Below the pieces are notes generated by a model. It was not told where the DNA came from, did no database searches, and saw nothing but the letters and a program-made list of their open reading frames with translations. From positions 248,001-312,000 of the forward strand of contig JACKDN010000008.1 in the NCBI GenBank assembly GCA_020633465.1: a stretch of 64,000 nt of DNA. Direction: 5' to 3'. Below are positions 18,245 through 28,700 of the stretch, one piece after another; the first letter of the stretch is position 1, and every line of letters starts with the position of its first letter. The DNA comes from Myxococcales bacterium. Lineage in GTDB: Bacteria > Myxococcota_A > Bradymonadia > UBA7976 > UBA1532. The position numbers were made by a program, and so were the translations under genes.

Positions 18245-18727
18245 CTACTTGCAGCCGCCGCCCGCGCAGTCGGCCTCGGCCGTCGAGCCCGCGGCGGTGG
18301 CCCGCCGACAGTTGCCCCCGGCGCAGTGGAGCGTGCACTTCGCCCCGCCGGCGCAGGCCTGGTTGCAGCCGCCGCCCTCGCAGTGGAAGGTGCACTTCGC
18401 GCCGCCGGCGCAGGCCTGGTTGCAGCGTCCCCCCTCGCAGTGGCTGGTGCACGCGGCGCCCCCCGCGCAGGCGTGACTGCAGCGTCCGTCGGCGCAGCGG
18501 AAGGTGCAGGTCTTGCCTGCCACGCAGCGCGCCCGGCGGGCAGCGGCGTCGGCCTCCTCTGCCGGGCCCGCCTTCGCTGCGGCCGCCTTCGCTGCGGCCG
18601 CCTTCGCTGCGGCCGCCTTCGCTGCGGCCGCGCCGTCCGGGCGCTGAGCGAACGCTCGGTCCGAGGGGGCGAGGGCCACGACCGCGGCGCAGCCGAGCGC
18701 GAAGACAGCCAGGGTGAGCGCGCGCAT
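18245..18727 (-). CDS. Small secreted Cys-repeat protein (copy 1)
   Basis: The ATG at 18727 follows GGAGG and gives a Sec signal ending AFAQ; 160 residues. An Ala/Lys helix (AAAAK units) is followed by four ~19-residue repeats of spacing C-x3-C-x4-C-x3-C-x5, with the phrase NQACAGGAK. A close relative lies at 62000-62575 on the same strand with the same plan. No enzyme signature is present; a disulfide-rich or metal-binding envelope protein is likely. The Ala/Lys part is encoded by four exact 15-bp repeats, so its length could vary by slippage without losing frame. Confidence 0.8.
   Translation of the reverse strand: MRALTLAVFALGCAAVVALAPSDRAFAQRPDGAAAAKAAAAKAAAAKAAAAKAGPAEEADAAARRARCVAGKTCTFRCADGRCSHACAGGAACTSHCEGGRCNQACAGGAKCTFHCEGGGCNQACAGGAKCTLHCAGGNCRRATAAGSTAEADCAGGGCK
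18571..18630 (+). repeat. Four tandem copies of a 15-bp repeat
   Basis: The unit CCTTCGCTGCGGCCG is repeated exactly four times inside the Cys-repeat gene and encodes the AAAAK helix on the minus strand. The 15-bp period keeps the frame whatever the copy number. Confidence 0.95.
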
Positions 18728-18954
18728 GAGGTCCTCCCGCGGACGTGGTGCACTGTCGACCAGCGTGACGCCGACGCAGGCAGGTGGCAACCGATCCGTC
18801 GACGAACGGCGGGCAGGCGCCGTGATCCCGGGGGGTTCGGCCGCGCGGCGCTGCGTCCGCAGCAGACGCACCGGTGAATGGCTCCGAGTGAAAGAGCTTG
18901 CGCGTGCGCCGAGACCGTGGTGCCCTTGGCCCGCCAGTCATGGAGGAGGCGACC

Positions 18955-19821
18955 GTGCGCATCGATCTCGGAACCCCGCTCAAGCTCCTGCGCCGCATCG
19001 GCGTGCCCTCGATCATCGTCGACCTCGTCGAGGACGCCGCCGAACGCGTGCAGGACCGTGTCTTCGGCCCGGCCCCGACGTCGCACGCCGACGACGGCTG
19101 GTCGCCGCCGCCGCCCTCGGCCGAGCCCTACCGCGCGCCGGCCCCCACCTATGCCGCGCCGAAGAAGGCCGAGCCGGCCGAGGCGAAGGCACCGGCGCCG
19201 AAGGCCGCGCCGAAGAAGGCTGCCGCGCCGAAGAAGGCCGCCGCGCCGAAGAAGGCCGCCGCCCCCAAGAAGGCGGCCCCGAAGAAGGCCGCCGCCCCGA
19301 AGAAGGCCGCCGCGCCCGAGAAGGCCGCCGCGCCCGAGAAGGCCGCCGCGCCCGAGAAGGCTGCCGCGCCCGCCGAGACGGCGGCCCCGAAGAAGGCGCC
19401 CGCGAAGAAGGCCGCGCCGAAGAAGGCCGCGCCGAAGAAGGCCGCCGCCCCCAAGAAGGCCGCGACGAAGAAGGCCCCCGCCAAGGCGGCCGCCGCCCCC
19501 GAGAAGGCCGCCGCGCCGGCCGCGGCCACCCCGGCCGAGCAGGCCCCCGCGGGCCCCGCGCCGGCGGGCAACGATCCCACCGCGTGGGCCGAGTATCACG
19601 CCAAGCTGCCCGAGGCGTCGAAGGCCTTCCTGCGCATCCTCGAGGCCGAGGGCAAGCTGGCCGTGGAGGACGCCGTCGAGCGTCTGGGCCTGAAGGGCCC
19701 GCGCTCGGTGGGTGGCATCACCGGCGCGATGGGTCGCTGGGCCCCGAAGCAGGGCATCAAGCTGCCCTTCGAGGGCCACACCGACGAGGACGGCCGGCGC
19801 TACTTCACCTGGGAAGGCTGA
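18955..19821 (+). CDS. Histone H1-like Ala/Lys-rich protein with unnamed C-terminal domain
   Basis: A GTG at 18955 sits 5 nt after GGAGGAGG; 288 residues. The first ~30 residues (RIDLGTPLKLLRRIGVPSII) resemble the N-termini of the two proteins at 43.6-45.0 kb. Residues ~60-200 are APKKAAAPKK repeats, a highly basic, disordered tail of the type that binds DNA in histone H1-like proteins. The last ~75 residues form a domain shared with those two proteins (FLRILEAEGKLAVEDAVERL, then GGITGAMGRWAPKQGIKLPF and a final W). A nucleoid-associated role fits the tail; the domain itself is unassigned and may be a winged helix. Confidence 0.82.
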   Translation: MRIDLGTPLKLLRRIGVPSIIVDLVEDAAERVQDRVFGPAPTSHADDGWSPPPPSAEPYRAPAPTYAAPKKAEPAEAKAPAPKAAPKKAAAPKKAAAPKKAAAPKKAAPKKAAAPKKAAAPEKAAAPEKAAAPEKAAAPAETAAPKKAPAKKAAPKKAAPKKAAAPKKAATKKAPAKAAAAPEKAAAPAAATPAEQAPAGPAPAGNDPTAWAEYHAKLPEASKAFLRILEAEGKLAVEDAVERLGLKGPRSVGGITGAMGRWAPKQGIKLPFEGHTDEDGRRYFTWEG

Positions 19822-19978
19822 CCGGGTCGCCCGCCCGCCCGGACCGTGTCGGCGCCCTCCCCCGCGCCGATTTGACTTCGCTCCCCACCCATCCGACGCT
19901 GACCCCGCGCCGCCGCGCCACCGCGGCGAGCGTTCGGCCGCGGGCGCCCCGCTCGCTCACCGGGAGGTCCGCGCTCCG

Positions 19979-21374
19979 TTGCTCCGCCTGCTGCTCATCG
20001 CTGCGTTGCTGCCCGCGGCCAGCCGCGCCGCGCCGCGCCTCGAGGGCGTCGAGGTGGCCGGCGACGACGACGCGATCCGCCTGACGCTGTCCTTCGACGA
20101 GCCGATCGTCGCCGACACCGTGTCGACCGCCGTCGTGTCGCGCGACGAGGTGCTGGTGGTGCGGGTGAACGGGGCGCGCGCCGCCCGGCGATGGGTCGAG
20201 CTGAGCGACCGCTGGATCGAGCGTTCGCTGATCCTGCCCGGACGCAAGCCGCCGGCAGCGTTGCTGCGGGTGCGGATGAAGACGGCGATCCCGGCGGCCT
20301 CGGCGGACGCCGTCGGCGTCGAGGTGGACGGCGCGCAGGTGCGGGTGCGGCTGCCCCGCCCGGGGCGGGCGGACAGCGCGCCGCTCGAGCCGGCCGCGCT
20401 GCCGGTCGCGGCCCCAGCCGAGCCGCCGCCCGCTGTTCCGCCGCCCGCTGTCCCGCCGCCCGCGTCCCGCCGCCCGACGTCCCGCCGCCCGACGTCGCGC
20501 CGCCCGCTGTCCCGCCGCCCGCCGCCGAGCCGACCCCGCCCCGCGGGCCGGTCCGCGACGATCCGGCCCGTCCCGCCGCGTCGATCACCGAAGGCTTCGA
20601 CCGCCTCGACCGCGCGGTGCACGGCGGCCTGCGCCGCGCCGCCGAGCTGCCGCGCGTCGCGCTGCTGCCCTTCGACCCTCTCGAGCCGTCCCGCGATCCG
20701 CCTGGCTTCGCCGGCTCGGCGACGGCCGCCGTCCGCGCGCGCCTCGACCGCCGCCCGCTGGTGTTTCGCGCCGACGACGCGCGGGCGGACGAGGCGCGCG
20801 CCGCCGCTACCTGCGCGGCCGCGCCGAGGGGCTCGACGCCGCCGAGGCCGCGACGCTCGGCGGCCTGCTCGGGGCGGACGCCGTCGTCACCGGCACCGTC
20901 GCCGTCACCGGCGGCACCGTCGAGGTCCGCGCGCGCGTGCTCGACACGGCCACCGGCCAGCTGCTGGCCGACGCCCGCGCGCCCTTCACCCACGACGACT
21001 TCGCCGCCTACGTCGACGCGATCACCGTCGAAGAGACCCGCGGCGGCGCGGTCCTGCGCTCGGTGGTGCTGCCCGGCTGGGCGCAGCTTCACCGCGGCGA
21101 GCTGGGCCGCGGGGCCGGCTACCTGACGCTCTTCGTGACGCTCCTGAGCGTCGGGGTCACCTCGGCGGCGCTGGGCCAGCGCGCCGAGTCCGCCTACCGC
21201 GACGGGGGCGACGCCGCGTCGCTGGCCCGGCGCAGCGACGCCGACGCTCATTACGACCGCGCCAACGGCTTCCTCGTGGGCGCGGGCGCCGTCTGGCTGA
21301 CCGCGCTGGTCGACACGCTCCTGACCGCGGAGCCCTCGGTCCGCTACGCCCCCGAGCGTTGGGAGGCGGAGTGA
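19979..21374 (+). CDS. Frameshifted gene: signal peptide, Pro-rich linker, FlgO/CsgG-like and DUF5683-like regions
   Basis: Coding sense runs through three frames. It begins at a TTG (19979) 12 nt after GGGAGG with a signal peptide (LLRLLLIAALLPAASRAA) and a beta-rich region (DDAIRLTLSFDEPIVADTV). The first break is in a Pro/Val repeat near 20463, where one 15-bp unit has 14 bases. The second is near 20798 in GCGCGCGCC. Each needs one added base. The last part contains LGGLLGADAVVTGTVAVTGG, like FlgO/CsgG-type domains, and RSVVLPGWAQLHRGELGRGA with two hydrophobic segments, like DUF5683. The stop overlaps the next GTG. Either two sequencing deletions or a decayed gene; the neighbour's clean overlap argues for sequencing error. 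Family matches are tentative. Confidence 0.6.
20463..20802 (+). other. Two single-base frame breaks
   Basis: Near 20463 one unit of a CCCGCCGCCCGCTGT-like 15-bp repeat has lost a base. At 20794-20802 the run GCGCGCGCC lacks one base. Both shifts are needed to join the N-terminal, linker and C-terminal parts of the gene at 19979-21374. Confidence 0.75.
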
Positions 21375-22600
21375 CGCGGCGAACGCACCTGCTGGGGCTG
21401 CTGGCGAGCGCGGCGCTGACGCTCGGGGCCTGCGACCACGTCGATCCGGTGCACCCGCTGGATCCCGAGTCGCCCGCCGATCAGCAGGCCACCGCGACGC
21501 TGCGGGGGCGGCTGCTGGCGCCCGCCGATGCCTCCGCCGATCTGTTCGCCGCCAGCGAGGTGCACCTGCGGCCGGCGCGCGACGTCGAGGCCGCCATCGC
21601 GGTGGCGACGCCCGACGCGGGCGGCGCGTTCGCGTTCCCGCGGCTTCGCCCCGACAGCTACGTGCTGACGGTCGCGGCGCCGGGCTTCCTGGGGGATCCC
21701 CTCCCGGTGCGCCTGGGCCCCGGCGAGACGGTCGACCTGGGCGCCCTCGCGCTGCGGCGCGCCGAGGCGGCGCGGCCCGCCCGGGTGGCGGGCACGGTGC
21801 TGCGCGAGGATCGCGTCGCCGGCGGTCACGCGGGGGTGGTGGTGTCGGCGTCGGGTGGCGGCGCGACGGTGTCGGGCGCGGACGGCGGGTTCACGCTCGA
21901 GGTCGCGGCGGGCCCGCGCACGCTGCGCTTCGACGCCGTCGGGCACCTGAGCGAGACGCGCGACGTGGTCGCGCGCGCCGACGAGGTGGTGACGCTCGAG
22001 GCGCCCGTGGTGCTGGTCGCGCTGCCCGGCCGGGTGAGCGGCCGCGTGGCCCTGCGCCGCTTCGAGACGCCGGATCGGCTGGCCGAGGTGGGGGTGACGG
22101 CGGCGCGGGCCGACGATCCGGCGGGCGAGCCGCGGGCCGTGACGGTCGAGGCGGACGGCACCTTCGTGTTCGAGGATCTGCGTCCCGGGCCGTGGCGGCT
22201 GCGCGCGGCGGCGCGGGGCTACGACGCGACGACGCGCGCGGTGCGCGTGCGCGCCGACGACGCGACCGATCTCGGCGTCCTCGAGCTGCCCCACGCCAGC
22301 ACCGGCCCGGGCGCGGTCGAGTTGACCGGCGCGGTGCGCCTGGCCGACAACGCCTCGCCCGCCGGCGCCCGCGTGCTGGTGCGCATCAGCGGCACGCAGC
22401 TGACCTTCGCCCAGCTCGTCGCCGACGCCGACGGCGCCTTCTCGGTGGCCGCGGCCGCCGACGAGGCCTACGACGTGCTGGCCACCCTCGAGGGCTACGC
22501 GCCCCTGGCGCTGGGGCCCCTGGTCTACGACGCCGAGCAGGATCGCTTCGAGGACGAGCAGGGCGAGCGGCCCATCCTGGTGTTGACCCCCGCGCCCTGA
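21371..22600 (+). CDS. Lipoprotein with carboxypeptidase-regulatory-like beta-sandwich repeats
   Basis: A GTG at 21371, preceded by GGGAGG, overlaps the previous stop. The 409-residue product starts with a lipoprotein signal (ALTLGAC). It then carries about four Ig-like units of the carboxypeptidase-regulatory type, each ending in phrases such as DAGGAFAFPRLRPDSYVLTV, SGADGGFTLEVAAGPRTLRF and EADGTFVFEDLRPGPWRLRA. These are non-catalytic binding or spacer domains on the cell surface. It is likely cotranscribed with the frameshifted gene upstream. Confidence 0.83.
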   Translation: MTRRTHLLGLLASAALTLGACDHVDPVHPLDPESPADQQATATLRGRLLAPADASADLFAASEVHLRPARDVEAAIAVATPDAGGAFAFPRLRPDSYVLTVAAPGFLGDPLPVRLGPGETVDLGALALRRAEAARPARVAGTVLREDRVAGGHAGVVVSASGGGATVSGADGGFTLEVAAGPRTLRFDAVGHLSETRDVVARADEVVTLEAPVVLVALPGRVSGRVALRRFETPDRLAEVGVTAARADDPAGEPRAVTVEADGTFVFEDLRPGPWRLRAAARGYDATTRAVRVRADDATDLGVLELPHASTGPGAVELTGAVRLADNASPAGARVLVRISGTQLTFAQLVADADGAFSVAAAADEAYDVLATLEGYAPLALGPLVYDAEQDRFEDEQGERPILVLTPAP

Positions 22601-22727
22601 CCGGGCAGCCCCTCGCGTGTCATCGCGAACCCACGCGCATCACCCGATGGCGCCCGCGCGCCGATTCCCCCACAATGCAGCCCTGGTGCACCCGCACAGT
22701 CCGACTGCAATGATCCCGGAGCGACCG

Positions 22728-25700
22728 ATGCGTCGACCCGCCCGTTCCCCGCTGCTGGTGGCGCTGTTCGCGCTCGCGCTCGTCGCGTGCGACGACGAGG
22801 TCCGCTACGTCGAGGTCCAGACCCCCACCGCGGACTACGTCACCGGCGAGCTGCTGGTGCGCTACGACGCGTCGCTCGACCGCGCGGCGGTCGAGGCCAA
22901 GGTCGCCGCGATCGGGGGTCGGCTGCTGCCCCTCGAGGGCGCCACCACCGTCGAACCGCTGTTCGGCACCTGGCGCGTCGGGCTGCCCGCCGGCGTCGAG
23001 GTGGGGCGCGCGCTGCTGGTGCTGTCCGCCGACCCCGACGTCGACGTCGTCGAGCCCAACTACATCGTCGAGGCCTTCGAGCTGCCCGACGATCCCCAGT
23101 ACCCCCAGCTGTGGGGCCTGCCGCGCATCGGCGCGCCCGACGCCTGGACGCGCACGACCGGCAGCCAAGACGTCGTGGTGGCGGTCATCGACTCGGGCGT
23201 GCTGCTGACCCACCCCGACCTGCGCGACAACCTGTGGACCAACCCAGGCGAGATCCCCGGCAACGGCGTGGACGACGACGGGAACGGCTACGTCGACGAC
23301 ATCCACGGCTACGACTTCTGCAACAACGATCCCGACCCCACCGACGACCACTTCCACGGCACGCACTGCGCCGGCACCATCGCGGCGCGCGGCGACAACG
23401 GCGTGGGCGTCGTGGGCGTGGCGTGGCGCGCGCGGGTGATGGCCCTGAAGTTCCTGTGCGCCAACGGCAAGGGCAGCACGCTGGCCGCCGCGCAGGCCAT
23501 CCGGTACGCCGTCGACAACGGCGCGACGCTCACCTCGAACTCCTGGGGCGGCGGCGGCGCGTCGAACACGCTGTACGACGCCATCCGCTACGCGCAGGAC
23601 CACGACCAGCTGTTCGTCGCGGCCGCCGGCAACGAGGGCCGCGACCTGGGCGTGTTCAACAGCTACCCGGCCGGCTACGACCTGCCCAACATCGTCTCGG
23701 TGGCGGCCAGCGATCAGGGCGACCGCCGGGCCGCGTTCAGCAACTACAACGCCCAGCGCGTCGACCTGGCCGCGCCGGGCGTGGCCATCCTCAGCACCGG
23801 GCTGGGCGACGACTACCGGCTGGCGCAGGGCACCTCGATGGCGACGCCGCACGTCGCGGGCGCGCTGACGCTGCTCTACGCGCGCGAGCCCGGCCTCGGC
23901 TGGCAGGCCGCGCGCGACGCCCTGTTCGACAGCGTCGATCCCCTGCCCGCCTGGAACGGTGTGGTGGCGACGGGTGGCCGCCTGAACGTCGGCAAGCTGC
24001 TCGAGTCGGTGGGCGAGCCGCCCCCGCCGCCGGTGGACGTACGCGCGACGCAGGACGGGCCCTCGGGCGTGCGCGTCGAGTGGGCCGTCTCGGCGGACGC
24101 GGGCGTCACCGCCTACCACGTCGACCTGCGCGGCGAGGACGGCACGGTGCTCCCAGCGACGATCGCCGAGGGCCGGCTGACCACCGCCGCGCTGGTGCAG
24201 CCGGTGGACCAGGGGCGCTGGTTCGCGCGGGTGCGGGCGATCAACGATCGCGGCCCGGGCGAGCCCAGCGGCGAGGTGCCGGTGGACGTGGTCGACCGCG
24301 AGGCCCCGGCGCGCATCGTCGATCTCACCGTGACCGCCGCCGTCGGCGCGCCGCTGAGCGTCGGCGGCGTGGCCGCCAGCTCGACCTTCGGCGGCGGCTG
24401 GGAGCCCGAGCTGCTGCTCGACGACGATCCCTTCACCGGCTGGGCCGCCGCGCCCGGCGACGGCGGCGAGCCGCACCGCGTGCGCCTGGACCTTGGGCGC
24501 GTGCGCACCGTCGGCGCGGTGAGCGTGCGGGCGCTGACCGGCTTCGAGGGCCTGTTCCCGCCCGGCCTCGAGGTGCGGGTGGCCGAGCGCGAGGGCGAGT
24601 GGACGGTCGTGGCGCGCGAGGTGGTCGCCGCGGCGCCCGTCGACTGGGCGACCTGGGCGGTGGCGCCGATGCCCGCGCGCTTCGTCGAGCTGAAGGTGAC
24701 GCAGCCCGCGGTGGCGGCGGGCGGGCTGGCCTACGCGGCGCTCGGCGACGTGCGGGTGACCGCCGCGCCCGAGGACGCCGGCACGCTGGGCGTCTCCTGG
24801 ACGGCCGTGGGCGACGACCAGGCCAAGGGCCGCGCCACGCTGTACGACCTGCGCGTGGGGCCCGCCGCCGACTTCGACTTCGACACCGCCGACGGCCACG
24901 CGGCGCCCGCGCCCGGCCCGGCCGGCGCGCGCGAGCGGGCCACGGTGACCGGCCTGCGCGGGCGCACCGACTACGCGGTGTCGGTGGCCGCCATCGACGA
25001 GGCCGGCAACCGCGGCGAGCCCGCGCCGCCGGTGCGTGTGACCACCGGCGCCATCGCGCCGGGCGCCGTGGACGATCTGCGCGTCGACGTGATCGACGAC
25101 ACGCGCGTCGCGCTCGTGTGGACCGCGCCGGCCGAGGACGCGGGGCGGCCGGAGAGCGGCCCGGTGGCTGGCTACGACGTGCGCAAGGGCGACGCGCCGC
25201 TGCGCGCCGATACCTGGCCCGACGCCGCGCTGCTGGCCGGCCCGGCGCCCGCCGCGCCCGGCGCCGAGCAGCGGCTCGAGATCGGGCTGGCGCCCGGCCA
25301 GCAGGCCTGGTTCCGCGTGGCCGCGCTCGACGCCGCCGGGCAGCGCGGCCCGTGGTCGGACGAGGTCAGCGCCCACGCCGTCGACCCGACCGACCAGGTG
25401 CCGCCGGCCGCCGTGCCCGATCTGTTCGCCGCGTACACCGCCGCCGAGAGCGAGCCGGTGGGCCTGGCGCCGACCGGCGACGCGCCCGCCGAGCTGGCCG
25501 ACGGCGACGCGTTCACCGGCTGGGACGCCACCGCCGACGGGCCGGTCGACCTCACCTTCTCGCTGGGCGACGCGCCCAAGCTGCTGACCCGCGTGCAGGT
25601 GACGCCGCACGCGCTGTTCCCCGGCGACCTGCCGCGCGCGCTGGCGATCGTCGTGCACGATCCGATGACCGGCGACGCCGTCGAGCTGGCCCGCCGCGCG

Positions 25701-28700
25701 GATCTGCCGGTGGCCGTCGGCGGCCTGATCAGCTTCGACTTCGCGCCCACCGCCACCGACCGCTTCGTGCTGCGCGTGCTCGAGGGGCGCGACCGCCTGG
25801 GCCTGCCCCACGCCGCGCTGGGCGAGGTGGGCGCCTTCGCGGCGCTGCCCGGCGGCGGCGCGGCGCGGCTGACCTGGGTGGCGCCGGGCGACGACGCCTA
25901 CGTCGGACAGGCCGCCGAGTACGACCTGCGCGTGGCCACGGCGCCCATCGCGACGCTCGAGGGCTTCGCAGCGGCGACGCGCGTGGACGCGCCGGCCCCG
26001 GCGCCCGCCGGCGCGCTCGAGGTGGCCCGCGTGATCGAGCTGCCCGAGGGCGTGGACGCCTTCTTCGCCCTGCGCACGCGCGACGCGGCCGGCAACTGGA
26101 GCGGCCTGTCGAACAGCCCCAGCGTGCGCGTGCCCGAGGTGCCGCCGCGCGCCGTGGCCGACCTGCGCGTGGTACCCGACGGGCCGGGCGCGCTGGCCGT
26201 GCTCTTCACCGCGCCGGGCGACGACGGCGTGGTCGGCACCGCGGCCCGCTACGACCTGCGCTACGTCGCCGGCGAGCTGACGCCGGACACCTTCTTCGCC
26301 GCGACCCCCGCGCCCACGCCCGCGCCGCAGGCCGCCGGCAGCGCCGAGCGGGTGCGCGTCGAGGGCCTGCAGCCGGGCACGCGCTACACCTTCGCGCTGG
26401 TGGCCTTCGACGAGGCCGGCGCCGCGTCGGGCCTGTCCAACATCGCGGCGGGCGTCACCGTCGAGGGCGACGCGCCCGCGGCGGTGGACGATCTCACCGC
26501 CGAGGCCGGCGCGGCGGGCGCCGCGGTGGTGCGGTTCACCGCGCCGGGCGACGACGGCCGCGTGGGCACGGCGGCGCGCTACGACCTGCGCTGGTCGCTC
26601 GCGCCCCTCGACGCCGCCACCTTCGCCGACGCCACGCCGGCGCCGCTGCCCGCGCCGCGCCCGGCCGGCTTCGCCGAGGCGCACCCGGTCGACGGGCTGC
26701 CCGGTGAGGCCGAGGTGTTCTTCGCGCTGCTCGCGTACGACGACGTGGGCAACCCCAGCCCGCTGAGCAACGTGGCCGCGCTGCAGACGCCGGCGACGCC
26801 GCCCGCGCCGGTGGCCGACCTGGCCGTCATCGAGCGGCGCGCGGACGCGCTGGTGGTGGGCTTCACCGCCACCGGCGACGACGGCGCCGAGGGCACGGCC
26901 GCGGCCTACGACCTGCGCCGCGCCGAGGCGCCCATCCTCACCGACGCCGACTTCGCCGCCGCGACGCCGTTGCCCACGCCCGCGCCGCGCGCGGCGGGGA
27001 CGGCCGAGCGCGTGACGATCGCGGGCCTGGCCCCGGGCACGCGCCACCACCTGGCGCTGGTGGTGCGGGACGAGGGCGGCAACGCCTCGCCGCGCACGCC
27101 GAGCATCGTGGGCGACACGCTGGACGCGCGCGCCCCCGCCGGCGTCGACGACCTGGCCGCGGCGCCCGGCCCCGCGGGCGCGGCGCTGTCGATGGTGGTG
27201 CACGCCAGCAGCGGCAGCCACACGCCCGAGACCGGCCCCGAGGGGCTGGTGGACGGCGATCCGCAGACCTTCTGGATCAGCGCGCTCGGCCCGCAGGACG
27301 CCGCGCAGCAGGTGACCTTCGCGCTCGACGGCGCGCACCGGCTGGATCGCGTGCGCGTGCGCGCCGCGGCCGACTACCCCGACCTGTTCCCCGCCGCCTG
27401 GACGCTCGAGGCGTGGGACGGCGCGGCCTGGACCACGGTGCTCGACGAGCGCGACGTACAGGTGGACGACGACGGCTGGCTCGACCGCCGCTTCGCCCCG
27501 GTCACCGCGCGCCGGCTGCGGCTGACCGGCCGCGAGGGCGGCCCGGTGGGCGACGCCTTCGCGGTGGTGGTCGGCGGCTTCGAGGCCTACGACGCCGACG
27601 GCGGCGACGGCAGCCTGGTGCTGAGCTGGACGGCGCCCGCCGACGAGGGGCCCACCGGCCGCGCCGCGCGCTACGACCTGCGCATGGCCTTCGAGCCGAT
27701 CACGCCCGCCACCTTCGCCGCCGCCGTGCAGGTCGAGTCGCCCACCGCCCTGCCCGCCGGCCTGCTGCACCGCTGGACCGTCACCGGGCTGCCCGCCGAG
27801 ACCGAGCACTTCTTCGCGCTGGTGGCCATCGACGCCGACGGCAACCGCGGGCCGATGAGCAACGTCGCGCAGGCGCGCACGCTGGATCCGCGGCCGGGCA
27901 CCGTGCTCGACGTGCGGGTGACCGACCTGGACGAGACGGCGGCCACCGTGCGCTTCACCGCGCCGGGCGGCGACGGCGACGTCGGGCGCGCGGCGGCCTA
28001 CGACCTGCGCATCAGCGAGGGGCCGCTGACGCCCGAGACCTTCGCCGACGCGACGCCGGTGCCCACCGGCGCGCCCGGCGAGGCGGGCGCCGCCGAGGCG
28101 GTGCGCATCGAGGGGCTCGACCGCTCGACCACCTACCGGGTCGGGCTCGTCGCGCGCGACGCGGGCGGGCAGGCCTCGGCGCTGTCGAACGTGGTCGTCT
28201 TCCGCACCCTCGACCCGCCCGAGCGCGTGCCGCCCGCCGCGGTGAACGACCTGCGCGCGTCGCCCTGGCTGGCGACCGCCGGCGCGGTGCTGCTGAACTG
28301 GACCGCCCCCGGCGACGACGGGCGGCTGGGCCAGGCCACGCGCTACGACCTGCGCTGGGCGCTCGCGCCGATCACGCCCGACACCTTCGCCGCCGCGACC
28401 CCGATCGGCGCGCCGGCCCCCGGCCCGTCCGGCCGCGTCGAGAGCCTGCTGGTGCAGGGCCTGCCCGACGAGACGACGGTGCACTTCGCGCTGCTGACCT
28501 TCGACGACGTCGGCAACGTGAGCACGATCTCGAACCAGGCCAGCGCCACCACGCGGGCCATCCCGCCCGCCGCCATCGACGACCTGCGGGTGGACTTCGA
28601 GCAGGGCCGCCCGGTGCTGCGCTGGACCGCCGTGGGCGACGACGGCCACGCCGGCCGCGCGGCGCGCTACGAGGTGTACCTGGCGCGCTTCCCCATCCTG

